Positions 41,961 through 51,952 of a stretch of DNA of 64,000 nt are shown here, in pieces; the stretch's first letter is position 1, and each line of letters starts with the position of its first letter. Origin of the DNA: BOG-224 sp963783505 (GTDB lineage Bacteria; Acidobacteriota; Terriglobia; Bryobacterales; Bryobacteraceae); contig CAWAOP010000041.1 in assembly GCA_963783505.1 (NCBI GenBank), positions 124,001 through 188,000 of the forward strand. The letters run 5' to 3'. The position numbers were made by a program, and so were the translations under genes. A model generated the notes under the pieces. That model ran no database searches. It was not told the DNA's origin and saw only the letters and a list, made by a program, of their open reading frames with translations.

Positions 41961-42066
41961 TTCATTCAGTGTAGCGCCAGGGCAGGATCGGTGAATCGGT
42001 GCTCATAGGGCATCGCCATGGTTCTCGCCTCCGAGACACATTGCATCTCAGGGGCAATTTGCGGCG

Positions 42067-42345
42067 CTATAGAAGTTCAATCGTAACCCTGCGGCCGACC
42101 ATCGCGGCGGCGCGCTCCAGGCTTGACAGAGTAATATCGTTCCGCGCGTCCAGCAACCGGTCGACCTGCGTGCGGCTGGTCTTGAGCAGCGAGGCCATGC
42201 GGTTCTTCGAGATCTTCTTTTCCTTCATCGCCTGGGCGAGTTGCCATGCGACGACCTCTTTGACCGCCAGCGCCTGCGCCTCTTCGAAGATTCCCTCGTC
42301 TTTCAGGAAATCGTCGATGCTGGATCCCATATGCTTCTTGCTCAT
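42067..42345 (-). CDS. XRE-type helix-turn-helix protein, HigA-like
   Basis: A 92-residue regulator. The HTH is in the second half: LAQAMKEKKISKNRMASLLKTSRTQVDRLLDARNDITLSSLERAAAMVGRRV. This form accompanies RelE/HigB-type toxins. No toxin gene is adjacent: upstream is ligA, and nothing coding is seen downstream to 41960. The ATG at 42345 has a GAGG site; a GTG at 42357 is an alternative. It lies just behind ligA on the same strand and could be read through from it. Confidence 0.8.
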   Translation of the reverse strand: MSKKHMGSSIDDFLKDEGIFEEAQALAVKEVVAWQLAQAMKEKKISKNRMASLLKTSRTQVDRLLDARNDITLSSLERAAAMVGRRVTIELL

Positions 42346-42353
42346 TGTTTTCC

Positions 42354-44354
42354 TCACCCCTCCCCACCCGGCTTCCCCACCAACTCCACCAACTGGTCCT
42401 CGCTCAGCACACGCACGCCTAGCTGATTCGCTTTCGCGAGCTTCGAGCCCGCTTCTTCGCCGGCTACTACGTAGTTGGTCTTCTTGCTGACCGAGCCGGT
42501 GACTTTACCGCCGGCGGATTCGATCAGCTTAGTGGCTTCTTCGCGAGTCAGAGTTGGGAGCGTGCCCGTGAGTACGAACGTCATGCCCGCGACAGACCCG
42601 CCTTTCGGTCGGCGCTGTGCGTATTCGAAGGGGAGACCGATGGCGCGCAGGCGTTTCACAAGCTCCTGGTTGCGCGGTTCACGGAAGAAACCGTGGACGC
42701 TTTCGGCGACTTTGGGACCGACTTCGGGAGCTGCTTGTAGTTCCTCGACGGTCGCGGCGGCGATGGCGTCCATGCCGCCGAACTCCTCGGCCATCAACTC
42801 CGCGGTCCGCTCGCCGACGAAACGGATGCCGAGCGCGGTGAGCGTGCGCGGCAACGGGTTGGATTTCGATTTCGCGATGTTGCGAATCACGTTCGCGGCC
42901 GACTTAGGGCCCATGCGCTCGAGCGGCGAGAGTTGCGCTTCGGTCAGGTCGTAGAGATCGGCAACGCTCTTCACCAGGCCGCGATCCACGAGTTGATCGA
43001 CTAGCGCGTCACCGAGGCCGTCGATATTCATGACGCCTCGCGAAGAGAAGTGGAGAATGGATTCCTTCAGCCGAGCTGAGCAATCCGTATTGATGCAGCG
43101 CGTGGCGGCTTCGCCTTCCGCGCGCGTCACGGCGCCGCCGCAGACCGGGCAGTGCGATGGCATGAGGAAGGGCCGCCGGTCCGATCCCAGCGCCTGGACG
43201 CGGACCACTTTGGGAATCACGTCGCCGGATCGCTCGATGATCACTTCATCGCCGATCTGAAGGCCCAAGCGCTCGATTTCATCCTCGTTGTGCAGGGTGG
43301 CGTTCGAAACGGTTACTCCGCCGACGGTCACCGGCTTGAGGCGCGCGACGGGCGTGAGCGCGCCGGTGCGTCCGACTTGTACGTCGATGTTCTCGACCGT
43401 GGTCACGGCCTGCCGGGCGGCGTATTTGTAAGCGATGGCCCAACGCGGAGCTTTGGCGGTGAATCCCAGCGCGCGCTGCTGCTCGACGGAATCGATCTTC
43501 AGCACCACGCCATCGATTTCGTAGGGCAGCGAATCGCGGCGCGATTCCCATTCGGCGCAGAACGCCAGGATGTCCTCCACATTGCCGCACAGTCTGCGAT
43601 TGGAGTTCACCTTGAAGCCCATGCGCGCCAGTTCGTCGAGCGATTGCCAGTGACTGTCCATAGCGGGGCGGCCGTCGACCAGAAGGAAGTAGGCGTAATA
43701 ATCGAGGCGGCGCGAGGCCGTGACCTGCGGCTCAAGCACTCTGAGAGAACCCGCGGCGGCATTGCGGGGATTGGCGAACCGCGGCTGGCCGCGCTCTTCA
43801 CGCTCGGCGTTGAGGCGCTCGAAGGCGCGCCGGTTCATGACCGTTTCGCCGCGAGCTTCGAACTCTCGAAAACCGCTTTCGACCCGCAGCGGAAGCGAGC
43901 GGATGGTGCGGGCGTTCTCGGTGACGTCTTCGCCCACGCTCCCATCGCCGCGCGTGATGGCTTGCGTTAACCGGCCGCCGCGATACTGCGCGGCTAATGA
44001 AAGACCATCCAGCTTCAACTCCGCCACATAGCGGTACTCGGCGCCGCCCAGCAGTTCGCGCACGCGCCGGTCGAAATCGCGGAGTTCGCCTTCGTCGAGC
44101 GCATTATCCAGGCTCAGCATGGGCGAGCTATGCGCGACTTTCGTGAAGCCTTCGCGCGGTTTGCCGCCAACCCGCTGAGTCGGAGAGTCGGGCGACGCGA
44201 GTTCCGGATGAAGCTCTTCGAGTTCCTTCAACCGGCGCATGAGCGCGTCGTACTCGGCGTCGGAGATCTCCGGACGATCGTCCACGTAGTACAAGCGCTC
44301 GTGGCGGCGCATCTCTTCCCGAAGTTTTTCGATCTCCGCGGCGGGCCCGGACAT
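42354..44354 (-). CDS. ligA: NAD-dependent DNA ligase LigA
   Basis: A 666-residue ligase that seals nicks in replication and repair. Domains in order: NAD-binding Ia region (LYYVDDRPEISDAEYD), adenylation domain with KLDG and the catalytic Lys114, OB fold, a four-cysteine zinc finger (CPVCGG...CINTDC), helix-hairpin-helix repeats (GLGDALVDQLVDRGL, VGPKVAESV) and a C-terminal BRCT domain from about 590 (SVAGMTFVLTGTLPTLTREEA). Length and motifs are complete. Upstream of its ATG a TATAAG element may be the -10 box, next to the heptad array at 44403. Confidence 0.97.
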   Translation of the reverse strand: MSGPAAEIEKLREEMRRHERLYYVDDRPEISDAEYDALMRRLKELEELHPELASPDSPTQRVGGKPREGFTKVAHSSPMLSLDNALDEGELRDFDRRVRELLGGAEYRYVAELKLDGLSLAAQYRGGRLTQAITRGDGSVGEDVTENARTIRSLPLRVESGFREFEARGETVMNRRAFERLNAEREERGQPRFANPRNAAAGSLRVLEPQVTASRRLDYYAYFLLVDGRPAMDSHWQSLDELARMGFKVNSNRRLCGNVEDILAFCAEWESRRDSLPYEIDGVVLKIDSVEQQRALGFTAKAPRWAIAYKYAARQAVTTVENIDVQVGRTGALTPVARLKPVTVGGVTVSNATLHNEDEIERLGLQIGDEVIIERSGDVIPKVVRVQALGSDRRPFLMPSHCPVCGGAVTRAEGEAATRCINTDCSARLKESILHFSSRGVMNIDGLGDALVDQLVDRGLVKSVADLYDLTEAQLSPLERMGPKSAANVIRNIAKSKSNPLPRTLTALGIRFVGERTAELMAEEFGGMDAIAAATVEELQAAPEVGPKVAESVHGFFREPRNQELVKRLRAIGLPFEYAQRRPKGGSVAGMTFVLTGTLPTLTREEATKLIESAGGKVTGSVSKKTNYVVAGEEAGSKLAKANQLGVRVLSEDQLVELVGKPGGEG

Positions 44355-44402
44355 GAGGTTCTCCCTTATAATCTAAGCACGAAGACAGGAAGAGGGAGAG
44401 AG

Positions 44403-44556
44403 GGAGTCAGGAGTCAGGAGTCAGAAGCCAGGAGTTGGGAGCCGGTTGTGAAAAGTTGAGAGCCGATGGCGGAAAACCGATAACCGAGGGACTACAGCGG
44501 ATTGCGGAACACGGATAGCGGACAGCGGATAGCGGATAGCGGATACCGGAACGCGG
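44403..44556. repeat. 154-bp heptanucleotide array (22 units) running into the lipid-kinase gene
   Basis: The sequence divides without a break into 22 units of seven bases: GGAGTCA three times, then drifting variants (GAAGCCA, GGAGTTG, GGAGCCG), to ATAGCGG-type units (44515-44549). The only plausible start of the lipid kinase gene, TTG 44502, lies inside it. Because seven is not a multiple of three, any unit gain or loss between that codon and 44556 would change the reading frame. Confidence 0.85.
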
Positions 44557-45455
44557 TTCTCATTTATAACCCCAGAGCCGGCAGGCTGAGATGGAACCCC
44601 GAGGCGATCATAGGCAAGGCCGCCGGCGCATTGAACCGGGCGGGGATTGAGGTGGCCGTGGTCCCCACGGCGGGACCGGGGACGGCGGGGGGAATCGCCC
44701 GCGAGCGCATCGCGGCCGGGGCGGAGTTGGTGATCGCGGCCGGGGGCGATGGCGTGATCAACGAGACCATCGAAGGGATGGCTCATTGCTCCACGCCGCT
44801 GGCAATCCTGCCGGCAGGAACGGCCAACGTGCTGGCGACCGAGTTGAAGCTCGGAAGAAACCTTGAGAAGGCGGCGACGCAATTAGGCGAGTTGCGGCCG
44901 CGGCGGGTTTCGCTCGGGCATATAACCTGCGACGGCGGACGCGTATCGCGCCATTTCCTGCTCATGGCGGGCGCCGGCTTCGACGCGCACATCGTCTACA
45001 AGCTCAATTCGTCTTTGAAGGCGCGCGCCGGAAAACTGGCATATTGGGCCGCCTCGTGGAGCCAGGTGGGGCGGCGGCTCCCTCAAATCCTTGTGGAAAC
45101 CGAGGGCCGCCAACTCCGATGTTCCTTCGCCTTATTCAGTAAGGTGCGCAACTACGGAGGCGATTTCGAGATCGCTAGCGAGGCTAGCCTGTTCGACGCC
45201 CGGTTCGAGGCGGTCCTGTTCGAAGGCCGCTCCGCCGCAAACTACGTGAAATACTTCCTTGGGATGGGGCTGCGCCGGCTGGGTCGAACGAACGGCGTGA
45301 CTTTCCTGAAGACCGCGCGGGCCACTCTGACCTGCCCCGACGATCCGCGCGTCTACGTGCAGATCGACGGTGAGTTCGCCGGCCGTCTGCCCGCCGAGAT
45401 CCACATTGTCCCCGACGCGCTCACGCTGCTTGTACCGCCGGAGTACGGGCGCTAG
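44502..45455 (+). CDS. Diacylglycerol/sphingosine kinase-type lipid kinase (YegS/DagK catalytic)
   Basis: Up to 317 residues. The DAGK catalytic domain is clear: VLIYNPRAGR, then LVIAAGGDGVINETIEGM (the GGDGT-like loop, with Val for Thr) and LAILPAGTANVLATEL. The C-terminal beta-rich half is complete, ending VYVQIDGEFAGRLPAEIHI. Members phosphorylate diacylglycerol, undecaprenol-like lipids or sphingoid bases with ATP. The start is unusual: no ATG or ribosome site exists, and the only in-frame start codon (TTG 44502) is within a heptad array, so the first 17 residues are repeat-derived. True start remains uncertain. Confidence 0.87.
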   Translation: MRNTDSGQRIADSGYRNAVLIYNPRAGRLRWNPEAIIGKAAGALNRAGIEVAVVPTAGPGTAGGIARERIAAGAELVIAAGGDGVINETIEGMAHCSTPLAILPAGTANVLATELKLGRNLEKAATQLGELRPRRVSLGHITCDGGRVSRHFLLMAGAGFDAHIVYKLNSSLKARAGKLAYWAASWSQVGRRLPQILVETEGRQLRCSFALFSKVRNYGGDFEIASEASLFDARFEAVLFEGRSAANYVKYFLGMGLRRLGRTNGVTFLKTARATLTCPDDPRVYVQIDGEFAGRLPAEIHIVPDALTLLVPPEYGR

Positions 45456-45474
45456 AGGGAGAATGGAGGGGAGC

Positions 45475-45771
45475 ATGATCACGCTTGAAGAACTGCGGCG
45501 AGACAAGAAAGCCGCCATTCTAAATCTGGCGCGCCGGTATGGCGCCCAGCACATTCGCGTGTACGGCTCCGTGGCGCGGGGCCAGGCGACCGGCCGCAGC
45601 GACCTCGATCTCCTTGTGGATTAGGAACCCGGACGAAGTTTGATTGACGTCGTGGGCTTGAAGTTGGACTTACAGGATTTGCTCGGCGTGGACGTCAACC
45701 TCGGGTCAGAAGCCGGCCTCCACTGGTACATACGCGAAGCAGCCCTTCGCGAGGCCGTGCCGCTCGTATGA
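45475..45771 (+). pseudogene. MNT-type minimal nucleotidyltransferase interrupted by an in-frame TAG
   Basis: A 98-codon gene of the MNT (KNTase-like) family, usually the antitoxin of MNT-HEPN pairs, where it AMPylates the HEPN toxin. The catalytic motif VYGSVARGQATGRSDLDLLVD is intact. A TAG at 45622-45624 then stops the frame. The same frame continues with conserved sequence (EPGRSLIDVVGLKLDLQDLLG, later EAALREAVPLV) to TGA at 45769-45771. One base change explains the stop. The ATG has a strong site (GGAGGGGAG). No HEPN gene follows; the ATP synthase genes converge from the other side. Confidence 0.8.
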
Positions 45772-45811
45772 AGAGCGAGTTTCTATCAAGAGCCCCGGGC
45801 AGGGGGCGTCA

Positions 45812-46216
45812 CTACTTTTCTTCCGCCGCTTCGATCCGCGCGGCGGCTTGTTCGGCGGCGGCGGTGGCGTTGTCCGTTTCTTCGGGCGACGTGGAGCCCG
45901 CCTGCGCCTGCAGGGCTTTCTCCAATTCGGCGCGGGCGCTGCTGATATCAACTTCGGCGGCCGGTTCGGCCGAATCCGCCAGCACCCGAACCCGGTTCGC
46001 GGCCACTTCCAGGAATCCGCCCGCAACGGCGAACGCCTTCGGGCGGCCGCCAACCGAGTAGCTCAGCACGCCCGCTCCCAGCAGACCCGCCAGAGGAGCG
46101 TGACCGGGAAGAACCTCGATATAGCCGCGTTTCGCCGGCACGGTTACCGAATCCGTCCGCTCGTGCGCCAGGCGCCGTTCGGGAGTGGCTATTTCGACCT
46201 CGATGGGGCCTTCCAT
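45812..46216 (-). CDS. atpC: ATP synthase F1 epsilon subunit
   Basis: A 134-residue epsilon subunit. The beta-sandwich is recognisable (VEIATPERRLAHERTDSVTVPAKRGYIEVLPGHAPLAGLLGAG), followed by a helical tail rich in Ala/Glu that in other bacteria inhibits ATP hydrolysis. Last gene of the operon, two bases after atpD. Confidence 0.93.
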   Translation of the reverse strand: MEGPIEVEIATPERRLAHERTDSVTVPAKRGYIEVLPGHAPLAGLLGAGVLSYSVGGRPKAFAVAGGFLEVAANRVRVLADSAEPAAEVDISSARAELEKALQAQAGSTSPEETDNATAAAEQAAARIEAAEEK

Positions 46217-46218
46217 GA

Positions 46219-47667
46219 CTACGCCTTCGCCAGCTCTTGAGCTTTCTCGATGACTTCTTCAATCGTGCCTTGCATGTAGAACGCCTGCTCCGGAATCGAA
46301 TCGTGCTTGCCTTCGCAGATTTCCTTGAATCCGCGAATGGTATCGGCCAGCTTCACATACTTGCCGGGCGTGCCGGTGAACTGTTCGGCCACGTGGAACG
46401 GCTGCGAGAAGAAGCGCTGGATCTTGCGGGCGCGCGCCACGATCAGTTTATCGTCGTCGGAAAGCTCGTCGATTCCGAGAATGGCGATGATGTCCTGCAG
46501 GTCCTTGTAGCGCTGCAAGACGCCCTTCACCTGCTGCGCCACGCCGTAGTGCTCTTCGCCGAGAATGTGCGGGTCGAGAATGCGGGACGTGGATGCCAGC
46601 GGATCCACCGCGGGGTAGATGCCGAGGGCCACGATGTCGCGCGAGAGGTTCGTGGTGGCGTCCAGGTGCGCGAAGGCCGTGGCGGGCGCCGGGTCCGTGT
46701 AGTCGTCGGCGGGGACGTAAATGGCCTGCACCGAAGTAATCGAACCCTTCTTGGTGGAAGTAATACGTTCTTGTAACTCGCCCATTTCCGTGGCTAAGTT
46801 GGGTTGATAACCTACCGCGGAAGGCATGCGGCCGAGCAGCGCGGATACTTCGGAACCGGCCTGAGTGAACCGGAAGATGTTGTCGATGAAGAGCAGAACG
46901 TCCTGACCTTCCTGATCGCGGAAGTACTCGGCGACGGTCAGGCCGGTCAGTCCGACCCGGAGACGCGCTCCGGGCGGCTCGGTCATCTGGCCGTAGATCA
47001 TGGCGCACTTGGATTTACGCCAATCATGGATATCGATGACGCCCGACTCCTGCATCTCGAGCCACAGGTCGTTGCCCTCCCGCGTGCGCTCGCCCACGCC
47101 GGCGAAAACCGATACGCCGCCGTGCTTCTGGGCGATGTTGTTGATCAGCTCCATGATGATGACGGTCTTGCCCACGCCCGCGCCGCCGAACAAGCCGATC
47201 TTGCCGCCGCGCAGATACGGCTCGAGCAGGTCGATCACCTTGATGCCGGTCTCGAACATTTCGAGGCGCGTGGACTGGTCCTCGAAGGACGGAGCCGGGC
47301 GGTGGATCGGAAAGAAGGTCTTGGCTTCCACCGGGCCCATCTCGTCCACCGGCTGGCCGATCACGTTGAGCACGCGACCGAGAGTCTCCGGACCCACCGG
47401 AACCTCGACAGGGCGGCCCAGGCTGATGGCCTGCATGCCGCGAACCAAGCCGTCTGTGGGCTGAAGCGCGATCGTGCGCACGCGCCCCTCGCCGATGTGC
47501 TGCTGTACCTCACAGATGATATCGATGGGGGTTGGGACTTCGAAACCCTCGCTGGTCACGCGGATCGCCGTGTACACGACCGGGATTTTTCCCTCGGGGA
47601 ACTCGCAATCCACAGCCGGTCCCGAAACCTGAACCACTTTCCCGACTACCAATTCTTTTGATGCCAT
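46219..47667 (-). CDS. atpD: ATP synthase F1 beta subunit
   Basis: A 482-residue catalytic subunit. The P-loop GLFGGAGVGKTVIIMELINN, the GERTREGNDLW motif with the catalytic glutamate, and the DELSEED-loop equivalent (IDELSDDDK) are all present; here the loop reads DELSDDD. It catalyses ATP synthesis at the alpha/beta interface. The gap of 114 bases before it holds a heptad array, unlike the tight spacing elsewhere in the operon. Confidence 0.98.
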   Translation of the reverse strand: MASKELVVGKVVQVSGPAVDCEFPEGKIPVVYTAIRVTSEGFEVPTPIDIICEVQQHIGEGRVRTIALQPTDGLVRGMQAISLGRPVEVPVGPETLGRVLNVIGQPVDEMGPVEAKTFFPIHRPAPSFEDQSTRLEMFETGIKVIDLLEPYLRGGKIGLFGGAGVGKTVIIMELINNIAQKHGGVSVFAGVGERTREGNDLWLEMQESGVIDIHDWRKSKCAMIYGQMTEPPGARLRVGLTGLTVAEYFRDQEGQDVLLFIDNIFRFTQAGSEVSALLGRMPSAVGYQPNLATEMGELQERITSTKKGSITSVQAIYVPADDYTDPAPATAFAHLDATTNLSRDIVALGIYPAVDPLASTSRILDPHILGEEHYGVAQQVKGVLQRYKDLQDIIAILGIDELSDDDKLIVARARKIQRFFSQPFHVAEQFTGTPGKYVKLADTIRGFKEICEGKHDSIPEQAFYMQGTIEEVIEKAQELAKA

Positions 47668-47700
47668 GTCAGTTCCTATGCGCGGCTCGCCGTGTTCGCG

Positions 47701-47728
47701 TCGTCCGCCGTCCGCTTTCCGCTATCCG
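47701..47728. repeat. Heptad array inside the ATP synthase operon
   Basis: Between atpG and atpD four units stand in register: TCGTCCG, CCGTCCG, CTTTCCG, CTATCCG. The array resembles the CGTCCGT units near 35698. The rest of the 114-base gap shows no gene. Confidence 0.7.
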
Positions 47729-47781
47729 CTAGGGGCCGTCAACCACCGCTCCCTGACGGTCGCGGCTCGGCTCGGGCTCCT

Positions 47782-48631
<850 letters not shown>

Positions 48632-48639
<8 letters not shown>

Positions 48640-50170
48640 GCGCCGCCGCCACGGAGTGTTCCGCCACGAACCGGGCCTTGAATTCCTCGACTACCTTGAC
48701 CAGATTGTTGCGCAACGCGTCGTCCAGCGCGCGCTTGGTCCTGATTTCTTCCCACAACCCGCGGTGCGCGTTATCCACGAAACGGTACAACTCCTCTTCG
48801 AACGCGCGGCACTGATCGAGAGGGAGATCGTCCAGGTAGCCCTTGGTCCCGGCGAAAATGATGACGATCTGCTTTTCCACGGGCAGCGGCTGGTACTGAT
48901 TCTGTTTGAGGATCTCGACGAGGTGCCGGCCGCGATTGAGCTGGGCGAGCGACGCCTTGTCGAGGTCGGAACCGAACTGGGCGAACGCCGCCAAGTCGCG
49001 ATATTGCGCCAGATCGAGCCGGAGACCGCCGGCGATCTGCTTCATGGCCTTGATTTGCGCGTTACCGCCCACGCGGCTCACGGAAATGCCCACGTTGATG
49101 GCGGGCCGCACGTTGGAGTTGAACAAATCGGACTCCAGGAAGATCTGGCCGTCCGTAATGGAAATGACGTTGGTGGGAATGTACGCCGAAATATCGCCCG
49201 CCTGCGTTTCGATGAACGGGAGCGCGGTGAGAGAGCCGCCTCCTTGCGCCGCGCTCAGCTTGGCCGCGCGTTCCAGCAAGCGGCTGTGCAGGTAGAACAC
49301 ATCGCCGGGATAGGCCTCGCGGCCGGGCGGGCGGCGCAGCAGCAGCGAAATCTCGCGGTAGGCCGCGGCGTGCTTGGAAAGGTCGTCGTAAATGCACAGC
49401 GCGTGACGGCCGGTGTCGCGGAAATACTCGCCCATCGCGCATCCGGCGAAGGGGGCGATGTACTGCATGGGCGCGGGATAGGAAGCCGAAGCGGCGACGA
49501 CGATGGTGTACTCCATTGCGCCGTAGTCTTCGAGCGTCTTCACCACCTGTGCGACCGTGGATCGTTTCTGCCCGATGGCGACATAGATGCAAATCATGTC
49601 GCCGCCCTTTTGATTCAGGATGGTATCGATGGCGATGGCCGTCTTGCCGGTCTGCCGGTCGCCAATGATCAGTTCGCGCTGCCCGCGGCCGATCGGAATC
49701 ATCGAGTCGATAGCCTTGATGCCGGTCTGTACCGGCTCTTTCACCGGTTGCCGTTTGACCACGCCGGGCGCCAGGCTCTCGACCGGGTTGAACTGAGTTG
49801 CGTGAATCGGGCCTTTGCCGTCGATGGGCTCGCCGAGCGAGTCCACCACGCGTCCAATGAGCGCTTCGCCCACCGGCACGGCCATGATGCGCTTGGTGCG
49901 GCGGACTTCGTCGCCTTCCTTGATTTCGGCGAAATCGCCCAGCAGCACGGCGCCCACCTGATCTTCTTCCAGGTTCATGGCGATGCCCGCCACGCCATGG
50001 GGAAACTCGATCAGCTCGCCGGCCATGACCTTCTCCAGGCCGTGAATACGGGCGATGCCGTCGCCGACCGAGATCACCGAGCCGGTTTCCGCCACGTCGA
50101 TGGCGCGCTCGTAGTTCTCGATCTCCTGGCGAAGTATTCCGGTGATTTCATCCGCTCGAATCCGATCCAT
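48632..50170 (-). CDS. atpA: ATP synthase F1 alpha subunit
   Basis: A 512-residue subunit. The P-loop is GDRQTGKTAIAID; GIARIHGLEKVMAGELIEFPHG and the SVSRVGGNAQIKAMKQIAGGLRLDLAQYRDLAAFAQF signature are present. It binds nucleotide non-catalytically and forms the catalytic interface with beta. Start at 50170 is the conserved MDRIRADEI. It lies 12 bases after atpH. Confidence 0.98.
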
Positions 50171-50182
50171 AATTCCTTCCCG

Positions 50183-50737
50183 TCAGTCTTCCGCGCCCAT
50201 GCGGCGTCCCAGCGCCGAGAGCTGCCCGCGCACGCTCCCGTCGTAGACCGTGGACCCGATCCGCGCCACCACGCCGCCCACCAGCGCTTCGTCCACGGCG
50301 ATCTTCATGCGGATGCGCTTGCAGGTGAGCCGCTCCAGCGCGGCGGCGAGCGCTGCCTGCTGGGTCGCGCTCATTTCACAGGCGGCCGACACATCCGCGC
50401 GCGCGAATCCCAGCCGTTCGTCGATGGCGGTTTCGAAGCTGCGGACGATTTCGGGGAGCGCGGTGATGCGGCGATGGTCCGCCAGCACGAACAAGAAATT
50501 GCGGGTGATGCGCGAAAGCCGAAGCGCGTCCGCGATACGGCCCAGGACCGCTTTCTTGCGCCCAAGCGGAACGGCCGGGGTGGCCAGCGCTTCGCGAAGC
50601 TCGCGAGACGATTCCAGAGTGTCCGCGAACAGACGCAACTCGGCGGCGGCAGCCGCCGGCGCCGGGTCGGCTCCCGGACGCGTCACGATGTCCGCCAGGG
50701 CGTCGGCGTACCTCTTGGCTATGGCGGAGAGCGTCAT
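50183..50737 (-). CDS. atpH: ATP synthase F1 delta subunit
   Basis: A 184-residue delta (OSCP) subunit that ties F1 to the b/b' stalk. The N-terminal six-helix part begins SAIAKRYADALADIV, and the C-terminal conserved region is IDEALVGGVVARIGSTVYDGSVRGQL. It follows atpF by one base and precedes atpA. Confidence 0.95.
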   Translation of the reverse strand: MTLSAIAKRYADALADIVTRPGADPAPAAAAAELRLFADTLESSRELREALATPAVPLGRKKAVLGRIADALRLSRITRNFLFVLADHRRITALPEIVRSFETAIDERLGFARADVSAACEMSATQQAALAAALERLTCKRIRMKIAVDEALVGGVVARIGSTVYDGSVRGQLSALGRRMGAED

Positions 50738-50738
50738 C

Positions 50739-51365
50739 TCACCTGGCCTCCGGGCGCGGCGCGCCGCTTGGGTTGGCCGCCCCGAGGCAGGCCGCGAAAT
50801 CGGCCACCAGCGCCTCCTGCGCCGGGGGCGTAAGGCCCGCGCGAATCTTCTGTTCGGCCAAATCGATGGCCAGGCGGCTGGCGAATTGCCGCAATTCCTT
50901 GCGAGCGGCCTTTCCGGCCGAGGCGATATCCAATTCCGCCTGGGCCTGGATCTTGGCGATCTCCTCTTCGGTGCGCCGCGCGGCCCGCTGCGCTTCCGCT
51001 TCGGCTTCGATTCGCGTCTCTTCCTTCAATGCCGCAAGCGCCGTCTCCAAGCCGGCGAGCTTCCGCTCAGCCTCCGCCACGCGCGCCTCCGACTCCCGCA
51101 AAAGCCTCGAGGCCTCGTCCATGTCGTCGCGGATTTTCCTGGCGCGGGAATTAAAGAAAGGGCCTCCGTGTTTCCCAATCAGGTAGCCGAGGGCTCCGGC
51201 GAGCACAAGGAAGTTGGCCCACTTCCAGCCTTGCAGGTTGCCTTCACCACCCGCGGAGCCGGATTTCCCACTACTTTCGGAGGATTTGGTCTCCTGCGCA
51301 AACGCCGGCGGGGTGACAACGGCCAAGCCGAGGAGCAATAGTAGTAATGCCGCGAGGCGTCTCAT
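50739..51365 (-). CDS. atpF: ATP synthase F0 b subunit with N-terminal signal-like extension
   Basis: A 208-residue stalk subunit. Unlike most b subunits it starts with a signal-peptide-like stretch (RRLAALLLLLLGLAVVTPPAFAQ) and a Ser/Gly-rich linker before the membrane helix (WANFLVLAGALGYLIGKH). The long charged coiled coil then contacts delta. The extension suggests Sec targeting and cleavage before insertion. Its ATG overlaps the stop of the b' gene by four bases. Confidence 0.92.
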   Translation of the reverse strand: MRRLAALLLLLLGLAVVTPPAFAQETKSSESSGKSGSAGGEGNLQGWKWANFLVLAGALGYLIGKHGGPFFNSRARKIRDDMDEASRLLRESEARVAEAERKLAGLETALAALKEETRIEAEAEAQRAARRTEEEIAKIQAQAELDIASAGKAARKELRQFASRLAIDLAEQKIRAGLTPPAQEALVADFAACLGAANPSGAPRPEAR

Positions 51366-51813
51366 GCCGCGCTCCGGCCCAGGATGGCTGAAGCGATGGA
51401 TGCGGACAGGGCCTCGGCATCGCGTGCCAATTCGCCTTTGGCGGATTCGGCGTCTTCGACCAGACTCGCCTTAGCATCCGCAACCGAGCCTTGGGTTCGC
51501 GCGCCGGCGCGGCCGCTAGCGCCTCGGAACGCTTTTCCTCGATCTGGCGATACAAATCGGCCTGGGATTGATAAGCTTCCGTGCGCGCTGCGAGCATGGC
51601 GGAGTCGTAATCGGCCGAGCGCGCGGCTGCCCGTTCCACGGATTCCGCGGCGCGCTGGCGCGCTCCCGCGGTGGCGTCGTGACGCTGGCGCATAACCTTT
51701 TCCATCGGGCGGAAAAAGAAAAGTTTCAGGTAATAACTTAGAGCAAGCACCACCAGAAATGTGGGGATCGCCCGTAGCAAGAGCTGCCCCAGCGCGCGCA
51801 GCGTTGATTCCAT
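51362..51813 (-). CDS. atpF': ATP synthase F0 b'-type subunit (frameshifted)
   Basis: About 150 residues: one membrane helix (IPTFLVVLALSYYLKLFFFRPMEKVM) followed by a coiled coil. The frame slips near 51510, in a run of alternating G and C. In the corrected frame the coiled coil continues (ADAKASLVEDAESAKGELARDAEAL) and stops at 51362, overlapping the next gene as expected. Loss of this stalk subunit would be harmful, so the shift is most likely a sequence error. First gene of the operon; subunits a and c do not precede it. Confidence 0.87.
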
Positions 51814-51855
51814 GAAAGATAGAAGGAGGAACTCAGGTAAGCGTTCTTAAGCCTC

Positions 51856-51884
51856 AGCCTAACACCGCGCGAAAAGACCGTCAA
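51856..51884 (-). promoter_or_regulatory. Probable promoter of the ATP synthase operon
   Basis: On the minus strand TTGACG (51884-51879), 17 bases, then TAGGCT (51861-51856), about 43 bases before the b' start codon. The -10 is weak but spacing is ideal. The region also separates the operon from the divergent kinase gene. Confidence 0.5.
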
Positions 51885-51952
51885 CCGGCAGAGACGTTTC
51901 CAAAACTCCGGCAAGAGCTTCAAGGCCCGGCTGTGATATCACTAAAGCTGGA

